Shown: positions 1-5,294 of the stretch, piece by piece
Layout of the letters: every line of letters starts with the position of its first letter
Numbering within the stretch: the stretch's first letter is position 1
Position numbers and translations under genes: made by a program
Assembly (NCBI GenBank): GCA_041497995.1
Contig: JBGQHM010000400.1
Span: 1-6,212, forward strand
Reading direction: 5' to 3'
From: DATKMS01 sp041497995
GTDB lineage: Bacteria > Desulfobacterota > Binatia > HRBIN30
Length of the DNA: 6,212 bases
Notes under the pieces: generated by a model
What the model was told of the DNA's origin: nothing
The model's database searches: none
The model's input: the letters and a program-made list of their open reading frames with translations, nothing else

Positions 1-1
1 C

Positions 2-25
2 GACCTGCAAGACGAAATGAAGTGA
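2..25 (+). CDS. possible C-terminal end of an upstream gene (partial)
   Basis: The first bases read in frame 2 as DLQDEMK followed by TGA at 23-25. This is a plausible charged protein tail, 16 bases before the glycosidase start, so the two genes could be co-transcribed. Frame 1 also stays open, to a TGA at 43-45 overlapping the glycosidase ATG, so the choice of frame is uncertain. Too little is present to name a function. Confidence 0.3.
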   Translation, partial: DLQDEMK

Positions 26-41
26 GCGGGAGAGTATCCGA

Positions 42-1322
42 ATGATCGACCGTAGCATCCAGTTCCCACCGAACTTCGTCTTTGGCAGCGCCACCGCAGC
101 GCATCAGGTGGAAGGCGACAACACCCACAACGATTGGTGGGCGCACGAGCATGCCGGTGATACCAACGCCATCGAGCCATCTGGTATCGCCTGCGACCAC
201 TACCATCGCTTCGCCGATGATTTCCGACTGCTCCAATTGCTCGGGCATCGAGCGCATCGTTTGTCGATCGAGTGGAGCCGCATCGAGCCGGAGGAAGGGC
301 ACATCCAAACAGCGGAGCTCGATCATTACCGGCAGGTTCTCGAAACGCTGCGCGCAGCGGAGATGGAACCGTGGGTAACGCTGCACCACTTTACCCTGCC
401 ACTGTGGTTCGCGCGGCGCGGCGGTTTTACGCGCGCCGAGAACGTCGCGCCCTTCCAACGCTTCGTCGAGCTGGTCGCGCAACGCTACGGCGACGTGGTC
501 GAGCGCTGGTGCACCATCAACGAACCGAGCGTGCACGCCGAGATGGGCTATCGGTTCGGGTACTTCCCGCCGCGTCTCGCGGACGCGGAAATCGCCGCCG
601 ACGTGTTGACCAATCTGTTTCGCGCGCACACCGCCGCCGCGGAAGCGGTGCGCGCACACGCGCGCCGCCGGGCGCACATCGGCATCACCCTGGCGGTCAC
701 AGCGCATGAGCCGTTGCACGCCGACTCGGCGGCCGATCGTCAGATGGCAGCGCTACGCGACGCTGAGAGCAACGGGGTGTCGTTCGATGCGCTGCGGACA
801 GGAGTTTTCAGCTATCCCGGCCGCGCGCCGCAGGAAATTCCCGGACTGAAGGCATCGTCCGACTTCGTTGGCATCCAGTACTATTCGCGTGCGCGCTACG
901 ACACTGCCACCGGCGGCCCGGCGCCAGCGGACCTCGACCGCACGCTCAGTCAGATGGGGTGGGAGGTTTACCCGGAGGGCCTTCCGCCGCTGTTGGAGCG
1001 CGCAGCGAAGACAGGCTTACCCGTGTACGTCACCGAGAACGGTATGGCCAGCGACGACGACCGCATTCGCGTTGAGTACATCGCGGATCACCTGGCAGCG
1101 GTCGACCAGGCGCGCCGTGCCGGTGCTGACATACGGGGCTACTTCTACTGGTCGGCGATGGACAACTTCGAGTGGAATTTTGGATATGGGCCGAAGTTCG
1201 GCCTCATTGCGGTCGACCGAACGACACTGACGCGGGCGCCCCGCCCGAGCGCGTATTTCTTCCGCGACGTCATCCACGACCGTAAGCTGACTCCGGAGCT
1301 CGTGCGGCAGTACACGAGTTAG
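42..1322 (+). CDS. glycoside hydrolase family 1 beta-glucosidase/beta-galactosidase
   Basis: A 426-residue retaining beta-glycosidase of family GH1 that hydrolyses terminal beta-linked glucose, galactose or related sugars from oligosaccharides or aryl glycosides. The N-terminal signature is at residues 12-25 (FVFGSATAAHQVEG, with the glycone-binding Gln22). The acid/base glutamate is E161 in TINEP, the nucleophile is E332 in VTENG, and the late sugar-binding block YWSAMDNFEWNFGYGPKFGL is at 369-388. The HHF motif at 115-117 is also present. The length is close to, slightly below, the usual 440-470. No signal peptide is seen, so it is probably cytoplasmic. The ATG at 42 is preceded by GGGAG at 28-32 at good spacing. 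Family and catalytic competence are clear. Exact sugar specificity cannot be read from the sequence. Confidence 0.96.
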   Translation: MIDRSIQFPPNFVFGSATAAHQVEGDNTHNDWWAHEHAGDTNAIEPSGIACDHYHRFADDFRLLQLLGHRAHRLSIEWSRIEPEEGHIQTAELDHYRQVLETLRAAEMEPWVTLHHFTLPLWFARRGGFTRAENVAPFQRFVELVAQRYGDVVERWCTINEPSVHAEMGYRFGYFPPRLADAEIAADVLTNLFRAHTAAAEAVRAHARRRAHIGITLAVTAHEPLHADSAADRQMAALRDAESNGVSFDALRTGVFSYPGRAPQEIPGLKASSDFVGIQYYSRARYDTATGGPAPADLDRTLSQMGWEVYPEGLPPLLERAAKTGLPVYVTENGMASDDDRIRVEYIADHLAAVDQARRAGADIRGYFYWSAMDNFEWNFGYGPKFGLIAVDRTTLTRAPRPSAYFFRDVIHDRKLTPELVRQYTS

Positions 1323-1376
1323 CGACCGCATCTCGTGCGTGGTCAATGAGAAGGAATGAGAAATGGAATGATGGTG

Positions 1377-1398
1377 GAGCAGGCGTCCCCGCCTGCTC
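1377..1398. repeat. perfect GC-rich hairpin, 9-bp arms, 4-base loop
   Basis: GAGCAGGCG at 1377-1385 is followed by TCCC and the exact complement CGCCTGCTC at 1390-1398. The stem extends on each side with one bulged base (GGT at 1373-1375 against ACC at 1399-1401). It lies 54 bases after the glycosidase stop. There is no T-run after either arm, so it is not a standard intrinsic terminator. It could still end or stabilise the glycosidase transcript, or be one copy of a dispersed palindromic (REP-like) element. The rest of the 1323-1475 spacer is purine-rich and shows no gene. Confidence 0.6.
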
Positions 1399-1475
1399 AC
1401 CTATGAGGTGGAGGGAGGAGGCGGGGCGGGCTACCATAGGCATCAAGGTCGAAGCAGACGACTCGGAGGATCTCC

Positions 1476-1808
1476 ATGCTAGTGCGCAATCGCGACGACG
1501 TTGAAGTGGTGACCTACGACGGTGACGTGCAAGGCGTCGAGATGCGGCCGTTGATCAGCGAGCGCGACGGGGCGCCGCGGTTTGCGATGCGCGTCTTCAC
1601 GCTCGATCCCGAGGGCCACACGCCGCGCCACTCACACGAATGGGAGCACGAGGTGTACATCCTCGAAGGCAGCGGAACGGTGCACGGCACGGACGGCGCA
1701 CGCGCCGTGCGCGCCGGCGATTCGGTGTTCGTCGCGCCGCACGAGGAGCATCAGTTTCGCGCCGGCCGCAACGGCCTACAGTTCATCTGCTGCGTGCCGC
1801 ATCACTGA
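1476..1808 (+). CDS. small single-domain cupin protein
   Basis: A 110-residue single-domain cupin (RmlC-like beta-barrel). Cupin motif 1 is complete at residues 47-67: G47, H52, H54, E59 and G65/G67. Motif 2 follows at 81-94 with G81, D82, P88 and H92. H52, H54, E59 and H92 are the expected metal ligands, so it should bind a divalent metal. The role could be a small dioxygenase, isomerase or sensor, but nothing here decides this. The ATG has a clear GGAGG at 1465-1469 with six bases between. It lies 153 bases after the glycosidase and 71 bases before the tRNA, so it is probably transcribed on its own. A CC and HH near the C-terminus (residues 105-110) are mild oddities. The fold is certain and the function unknown. 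Confidence 0.9.
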   Translation: MLVRNRDDVEVVTYDGDVQGVEMRPLISERDGAPRFAMRVFTLDPEGHTPRHSHEWEHEVYILEGSGTVHGTDGARAVRAGDSVFVAPHEEHQFRAGRNGLQFICCVPHH

Positions 1809-1879
1809 GCGCGCGCACCGGCGGGACTTTCTCCGGCTTCCAGAACATGGCATGGTACGGCGCGTCCGTCCGCAAGTGA

Positions 1880-1953
1880 GAGCCGTTAGCTCAGGTGGTT
1901 AGAGCATCTGCCTTTTAAGCAGAGGGTCGTTGGTTCGAATCCAACACGGCTCA
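1880..1953 (+). tRNA. tRNA-Lys (anticodon UUU)
   Basis: A complete cloverleaf can be drawn. The acceptor stem is GAGCCGT (1880-1886) with ACGGCTC (1946-1952). The D arm is GCTC/GAGC (1889-1892, 1902-1905). The anticodon stem is TCTGC/GCAGA around the loop CTTTTAA (1912-1918), giving anticodon TTT at 1914-1916. The variable loop is GGGTC, and the T arm is GTTGG/CCAAC with loop TTCGAAT (1929-1945). The discriminator base is A1953 and CCA is not encoded. The 3' half overlaps the convergent integrase gene, the usual layout for an element inserted at a tRNA. Confidence 0.97.
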
Positions 1954-2711
1954 TTTTCTTTCGTCGGTAAATCAATCACTTCGGCAGTGTCTCGCTCCGC
2001 CGCCTGTTTGGGTTGCTTGGCAGTGGCAGTAGCAGTGGCAGTTGGCTTGGGGTTCAGCCGCTGCACTGCGTCGAGTTTGTGTGCCGGTGACAGATGGGAG
2101 TAACGCTGGGTCATTGTCACCGTCTTGTGATTCATCAACTCCTGCACCGTGCTCAGATCGACTCCCTTCATCACGAGGCGACTCGCAAACGTGTGCCGTA
2201 GATCGTGCCAATGGAAGTCCGTGATACCTGCCTGCTCCACCGCAGGCTCAAACACACGATGTACATAGTTCTTGGGATTGATCGGGGTTTTGCCGGTTTT
2301 GCTCGGGAAGACGTACTCGCTACGTAGTCGGCTCGGCAGCGATCCGAGGGTGGCCCGCAGTTCGTCGTTCATCGGCACGTAGTAGTCTTTGTTGGCCTTC
2401 GGCTTTCGCGCTCGGATTTGGCCAGTTTCAAAGTTTACGTCTGTCCAACGCAGCCGAAACTGAGTCCCTTGTCGGAATCCGGTGCTCTCGGCGAAAACAA
2501 CCTTGGGCCACTCGTCTTCGCCAATCGCAGCTCGGAGCAGTGGTTCCTCATCGTCCGTTAGATAACGGACACGCTCATTGTTCTCCTTGGCAAAGAGTTT
2601 CGGCAGGACTGGATTCCCGGAATCCACGACGCGTGGATTGTCCTCGATTGCCGTGTTGATGACCGCACGCAGGTATGAGAGGAAGCGGTTTACAGCGACA
2701 TGTCGTATCAC
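1899..2711 (-). CDS. tyrosine recombinase (phage/island integrase), N-terminally truncated
   Basis: A site-specific recombinase catalytic domain of the lambda-integrase class. All key residues are visible in the 270-residue frame: R80 (TGFRQG), a lysine in the beta-hairpin (K105 or K108), H169 and R172 (HDLRH), H195 (MNH) and nucleophile Y204 (RYSHL). The protein begins within the last helix of the core-binding domain (VNRFLSYLRAVINTA). The arm-binding and most of the core-binding domain are absent, against the usual length of about 350-400. The GTG start at 2711 has no evident Shine-Dalgarno, and the frame is open only to the TAG at 2748-2750, which is the stop of the next gene. The last 18 or so residues and the TAA (1899-1901) are antisense tRNA-Lys. 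It is probably a remnant, although the catalytic part is intact. Confidence 0.88.
   Translation of the reverse strand: MIRHVAVNRFLSYLRAVINTAIEDNPRVVDSGNPVLPKLFAKENNERVRYLTDDEEPLLRAAIGEDEWPKVVFAESTGFRQGTQFRLRWTDVNFETGQIRARKPKANKDYYVPMNDELRATLGSLPSRLRSEYVFPSKTGKTPINPKNYVHRVFEPAVEQAGITDFHWHDLRHTFASRLVMKGVDLSTVQELMNHKTVTMTQRYSHLSPAHKLDAVQRLNPKPTATATATAKQPKQAAERDTAEVIDLPTKENEPCWIRTNDPLLKRQML
1912..1953. other. probable integration (att) site: 3' half of tRNA-Lys
   Basis: Tyrosine recombinases commonly integrate at the anticodon-loop-to-3'-end half of tRNA genes and leave the tRNA intact. Here an integrase gene runs directly into that half, so the attachment core should lie within roughly these bases. 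Its exact limits cannot be set, because I see no second copy of the tRNA 3' end elsewhere in the window; the far att site would be outside. Confidence 0.5.
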
Positions 2712-2747
2712 GATACAACTGATTCTTGCTGACCTCTGACGTGAATC

Positions 2748-4106
2748 CTACCGCCGTCGCGCGACGCGCCGCACGGACCACAGCCCAAGGAGCAGCAGCA
2801 CTCCCGCTAGGAAGAGAGTGTTGCGGTCTGAGACTGCTGGAGCGGGGCTCCGATCAGTACACACTTCGCCATTGCAGAAGTTGCTGGTGCACTGTCGGCT
2901 GTCGTTGCATGGATCACCGTTATTGAGGTTGTGGGGTGTTGGCGTGGCGGTGGGCGTTGCGGTCGGCGTTGCCGTCGCTGGGGGCGTTGCCGTCGCTGGG
3001 GGCGAGCTGCACACCGAAAGATCGGTGCCGCAGACAGTGTTTGCGTCACACTCTGGGAATCCAGCGCAGGCGTCGCAGGTAAAAGCGGGGATACCACCAA
3101 TGTCTATGCAATCGGCGCAACTGGTGTCCCCGTTTCCGCACTCGATATCACCAAACTCAGGAACCGCCCTCAAATCACACGCGCAACAGCCGCAGTCCGC
3201 AATCGTGGGCGTCACACACTCTCCATTCACGCACGAGTCCCTCACCGGACAGGGGTTTTGACACTCGCCACAGTTGGCGACGCTGCTCGTCAGGTCCGTT
3301 TCGCAGCCGTCGATGGCATTCCCATTACAGTCCCCGAAGCCTGCGTTACAGCTGGCAACCGTGCAGCTTCCAGCGGTGCAGCCCACAGTCCCATTCGGTA
3401 TGGACGAGCAGTCGCTTGCTGTGCCGCACGCCGCGCAGGAACCAGCGTCGCAGAAGCCGCTACAGCAGTCTGCGCTGCCGCTGCAAGAACCACCGTTGTT
3501 GCCGCAAGAATCCAGTACGACGTTATCCAGGATCACACCAGCCGGTCCGCCCTCGCAGCTAATGGTCGTGACGAGAATCCGCACTGTGGAGCTTGCTTGC
3601 GCCGTCAGGTCCACAGGAGGCTGGGCGGTAAGAGGCTGGTTGGCACTGCCAGTCGCTGAGAAGACACCAGCTATCGGTGCGTTCGTTGTCGTTGTCACAG
3701 CCACCGAGGCGCTGCAAGCCGTTGGATCACCCCCGAAGTCTCGATAGTTGTACCCAGCCGCAAGCCGCAGGGTATCCGTCGTGCCAGCCGGAATACTTAC
3801 GTCTTGTTGGAACGTGCAGGTTCCTGGCTCTTTGGCATCGGAGAGGAGCACCCACGTCCCATCAGTAGGAGTCGGCGCAGTCCACCCACCTGCCTGAGAG
3901 GTAGACTGACCAGCCATAAGGCGTTCCCAGGCGCACGTGCCGCTGTTGACGGTCCACCCCCCTGGAATTGGGGGGGGGATTTCAAACGAGCCGTTGATCA
4001 CCAGGTTGACGGCGAGCGCAGATTCGGGTGCCACGAAACAAAGCAATAGGGAGGTGAGGTTGCACGCCCTCGTGAACGCCACCGTCACCGCTGTCCGTCG
4101 AATCAT
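2748..4106 (-). CDS. secreted Cys-rich protein with C-terminal sorting-type helix
   Basis: A 452-residue exported protein. Residues 1-32 are a signal peptide (MIRR, hydrophobic 17-26, likely cleavage after ALA at 30-32). Residues 33-200 begin NLVINGSFE and end VILDNVVLD, resembling the carbohydrate-binding, jelly-roll-like domains of PEP-CTERM-type surface proteins. Residues 201-366 are very Cys-rich and include GDCNGNAIDGCETDL...NCGECQNPC (258-286), a repeat known from deltaproteobacterial surface proteins. A Pro/Thr/Ala linker spans 369-391 and another Cys cluster 400-416. The C-terminus has a hydrophobic helix (430-445) and Arg cluster RRVARRR, matching C-terminal sorting/anchor signals. 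I chose the ATG at 4106 over upstream starts (4124, 4196) because the signal peptide begins there and a purine-rich AAGGGCGAGGGC precedes it. The ligand is unknown; surface adhesion or sugar binding is inference. Confidence 0.85.
   Translation of the reverse strand: MIRRTAVTVAFTRACNLTSLLLCFVAPESALAVNLVINGSFEIPPPIPGGWTVNSGTCAWERLMAGQSTSQAGGWTAPTPTDGTWVLLSDAKEPGTCTFQQDVSIPAGTTDTLRLAAGYNYRDFGGDPTACSASVAVTTTTNAPIAGVFSATGSANQPLTAQPPVDLTAQASSTVRILVTTISCEGGPAGVILDNVVLDSCGNNGGSCSGSADCCSGFCDAGSCAACGTASDCSSIPNGTVGCTAGSCTVASCNAGFGDCNGNAIDGCETDLTSSVANCGECQNPCPVRDSCVNGECVTPTIADCGCCACDLRAVPEFGDIECGNGDTSCADCIDIGGIPAFTCDACAGFPECDANTVCGTDLSVCSSPPATATPPATATPTATPTATPTPHNLNNGDPCNDSRQCTSNFCNGEVCTDRSPAPAVSDRNTLFLAGVLLLLGLWSVRRVARRR
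2941..3000. repeat. tandem repeat encoding the Pro/Thr/Ala linker
   Basis: An 18-bp unit, GGCGTTGCCGTCGCTGGG, occurs twice in perfect tandem (2965-2982, 2983-3000). Two related 12-bp units precede it (2941-2952 GGCGTGGCGGTG, 2953-2964 GGCGTTGCGGTC). On the - strand these encode the ATPPATATPTATPT linker between the Cys-rich region and the C-terminal anchor. All units are multiples of three, so copy-number change would alter linker length without breaking the frame. Confidence 0.8.
3970..3978. repeat. 9-base G/C homopolymer inside the secreted-protein gene
   Basis: Nine consecutive G on the + strand (C on the coding strand) encode the end of Ile43 and Pro44-46, just after the signal peptide. 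A six-C run lies close by at 3957-3962. Homopolymers of this length inside surface-protein genes are classic slippage sites. Here the reading frame is intact. Confidence 0.8.
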
Positions 4107-4133
4107 GCCCTCGCCCTTCACCATGACGCGGCG

Positions 4134-4161
4134 TGTATCACACAGACAGGGGCAACGGCAA
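4134..4161 (-). promoter_or_regulatory. weak candidate promoter for the secreted-protein gene
   Basis: Reading the - strand, TTGCCG (4161-4156) and GATACA (4139-4134, preceded by TGT) are separated by 16 bases and lie about 28 bases before the chosen ATG at 4106. The match to sigma-70 consensus is only partial (4/6 and 3/6), so this is tentative. It also argues against the upstream start at 4196, which it would leave untranscribed. Confidence 0.25.
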
Positions 4162-4204
4162 AAGAACTGGATGGGATTTGGCCAATGATCACCCACGCCG
4201 CTGG

Positions 4205-4273
4205 CGGTGCGGATCGAGTGGTGAGGCGACGCGGAGGAGTGGGAGGAGCTGAGGGGCGTGTTGGAAGTTGGGA
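4205..4273 (+). repeat. dispersed repeat, copy A
   Basis: Shares with 4953-5015 the ordered blocks CGGTGCGG, GATCGAG, TGAGGCGAC, AGAGGA/GGAGGA-type purines and a 17-base exact block CGTGTTGGAAGTTGGGA (4257-4273). It sits in the 273-base spacer between the secreted-protein gene and the VOC gene, which otherwise holds a weak promoter and one small hairpin. No gene is seen on either strand of this spacer. Confidence 0.6.
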
Positions 4274-4336
4274 GGCGTGGAGTAACGCGTTCCCGATGAT
4301 CGTCAAGAGTCCGCGACGGATCGTGTTACATCTCAG

Positions 4337-4356
4337 GCGTGAAGCCACTGTCACGC
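4337..4356 (-). terminator. weak hairpin downstream of the VOC gene
   Basis: GCGTGA (4337-4342) and TCACGC (4351-4356) form a 6-bp stem with an 8-base loop, 23 bases past the VOC stop. No T-run follows in the direction of transcription, so it is at best a poor terminator and may be chance. Confidence 0.2.
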
Positions 4357-4379
4357 GGCGAGTTGCTGAATCACCTCGA

Positions 4380-4814
4380 CTACAACTCCAGAGGCGTCGC
4401 TTGGGCAACCAGCTCAGGGTGCTCCTTCCAGGCGTCTGACACGTCAACGTAGAGTTCGACGGTGTTGCCATCGGGGTCTTGGAAGTAGAGGGACTTCGAG
4501 ACTCCGTGGTCTTCCGCCTGCACCTTGATCCCCCTGGACTCCAGCGATGTTTTTGCATCACGTAACTGTTCGACGGAATCTCCAATCTTGAATGCAACGT
4601 GAAACAGACCCGGAGCGTTCTCTGGAGCACTGGGTGCATCATCTCCAAAAGCCGCGACCGCGAAGTCGTGATGATCTCCAAGCGTGAAGAAGGTCATGCC
4701 GCGAGGCTCGTATCGGGCAGCAATCGGAAGTCCGAGGATGCCGTTGTAGAACGCCTCGGCACGCTTTTGATTGCGCACTTTGAGGACGACGTGGCCCAAC
4801 GAAAGTATCTTCAT
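4380..4814 (-). CDS. VOC-family (glyoxalase / extradiol dioxygenase fold) protein
   Basis: A 144-residue vicinal-oxygen-chelate protein with two beta-alpha-beta-beta-beta modules (about 3-56 and 68-124). Candidate metal ligands sit in the positions used by extradiol dioxygenases: H8 in LGHVVLKV, H72 in GLFHVAFKI and E120 in DPDGNTVELYVD. The region at 105-124 (KSLYFQDPDGNTVELY) strongly resembles catechol-2,3-dioxygenase-like members, but the protein is half the length of classical ones. Glyoxalase, fosfomycin/bleomycin resistance or dioxygenase roles all remain possible, and such single-repeat-pair proteins usually act as dimers. I chose the ATG at 4814 because GGAGG lies four bases upstream and the fold starts at once. 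The frame extends to an ATG at 4895, but that overlaps a promoter-like -10. It lies in the same direction as the two genes to its left but is separated from them by 273 bases. Confidence 0.92.
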   Translation of the reverse strand: MKILSLGHVVLKVRNQKRAEAFYNGILGLPIAARYEPRGMTFFTLGDHHDFAVAAFGDDAPSAPENAPGLFHVAFKIGDSVEQLRDAKTSLESRGIKVQAEDHGVSKSLYFQDPDGNTVELYVDVSDAWKEHPELVAQATPLEL

Positions 4815-4843
4815 GGTACCTCCGATCTCCCAGACGGATACAC

Positions 4844-4875
4844 CACTGTGTTCTGGGACGCCCATTAACACAGTG
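4844..4875. promoter_or_regulatory. perfect 9-bp inverted repeat in the VOC gene leader
   Basis: CACTGTGTT (4844-4852) and AACACAGTG (4867-4875) are exact complements separated by 14 bases, with centres 23 bp apart, about two helical turns. The repeat lies between the candidate promoter (4894-4921) and the Shine-Dalgarno of the VOC gene. This is where a repressor operator or a leader hairpin would act. Confidence 0.5.
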
Positions 4876-4892
4876 TGGGAGGTTGGGACAAT
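4873..4892 (+). repeat. dispersed repeat, short copy C
   Basis: The bases GTGTGGGAGGTTGGGACAAT match 17 of 20 positions of GTGTTGGAAGTTGGGACGAT at 5000-5019 (copy B). It overlaps the right arm of the inverted repeat in the VOC leader. Confidence 0.45.
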
Positions 4893-4893
4893 C

Positions 4894-4921
4894 ATTGTAT
4901 GGTTGTCGCTCGAAAAGTCAT
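4894..4921 (-). promoter_or_regulatory. candidate sigma-70-type promoter of the VOC gene
   Basis: On the - strand, ATGACT (4921-4916) and TACAAT (4899-4894) are separated by 16 bases. They match TTGACA at 4/6 and TATAAT at 5/6. Transcription would begin near 4887 and give a leader of about 70 bases containing the inverted repeat. Confidence 0.45.
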
Positions 4922-4952
4922 TCCCCCCTCTCTGGGCATGTGGTCGCGTTGA

Positions 4953-5015
4953 CGGTGCGGGGATCGAGCGCTGAGGCGACTAAGAGGAATGAGAGGGTCG
5001 TGTTGGAAGTTGGGA
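4953..5015 (+). repeat. dispersed repeat, copy B
   Basis: The second long copy of the element at 4205-4273, in the same orientation. CGGTGCGG is at 4953-4960, TGAGGCGAC at 4972-4980 and the 17-base exact block at 4999-5015. It lacks about seven bases relative to copy A before that block. With copy A it brackets the VOC gene. The spacer 4815-5198 otherwise holds the VOC promoter and leader and, at its right end, the undetermined left end of the insertion sequence. Confidence 0.6.
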
Positions 5016-5198
5016 CGATGGCCTCGTGGGTGGAACCCTGATGTGACGCTCCGGTTGACAGCGGACAGTACAATGCACGATGTTCCGCAGCGCATTCTTG
5101 GAGGTCGTGCCGGAGGTATCTCCCGAAGTTGTGGAACGGGCTGAGTCACCCGATGGCGGCCCGGCTCTGAATCTCGCAACGGAAGGAGACCTGACACC

Positions 5199-5294
5199 AT
5201 GGCAACAGCACACGAAGAGCGAGCACGACCGCCGCTCACGCTGGCCGGACCCACCCTCGACGAGATCGCACGGGAGGAGCCAGTCGAATGCTGA
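5199..5294 (+). pseudogene. N-terminal fragment of IS256 transposase, cut off by a frameshift
   Basis: The frame from ATG 5199 reads MATAHEERARPPLTLAGPTLDEIAREEPVEC and stops at TGA 5292-5294. MATxHEERARPPLTLAGPTLDEIARE is the known beginning of a group of IS256-family transposases, and a strong Shine-Dalgarno (GGAAGGAG, 5181-5188) precedes it. Adding one G within 5272-5279 restores AREGASRMLTEALEAEV, joining this frame to the main transposase frame. The break is therefore best explained by a single-base deletion. The fragment's stop overlaps the downstream start as ATGCTGA, so coupled re-initiation is conceivable. Confidence 0.85.

Noticed and set aside
1017..1400. 127-residue - strand open frame antisense to the glycosidase 3' end
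   Set aside because: A shadow of the GH1 gene with no motif and no ribosome binding site.
2941..3000. CRISPR-like repeat
   Set aside because: The units are contiguous with no spacers and encode a Pro/Thr/Ala linker in frame.
2818..3747. Long + strand open frames opposite the secreted-protein gene
   Set aside because: They arise from the Cys- and Thr/Pro/Ala-rich codons of the real gene on the - strand. They have repetitive composition and no domains.
4107..4196. N-terminal extension of the secreted protein (ATG at 4196 or 4124)
   Set aside because: The extension (Cys/Pro-rich, no Shine-Dalgarno) would bury the signal peptide that begins at 4106 and overlaps the candidate promoter.
4118..4681. 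187-residue open frame on the - strand
   Set aside because: It overlaps the VOC gene in another frame, is rich in Ser/Arg/Thr as shadow frames are, and shows no family motif.
4815..4895. N-terminal extension of the VOC protein from ATG 4895
   Set aside because: The fold and a good GGAGG both point to ATG 4814. The extension lies in the leader containing the inverted repeat.
5055..5074. TTGACA (5055-5060) and TACAAT (5069-5074) as a transposase promoter
   Set aside because: Both boxes are near-perfect but only 8 bases apart, too close for a sigma-70 promoter. No well-spaced partner was found.
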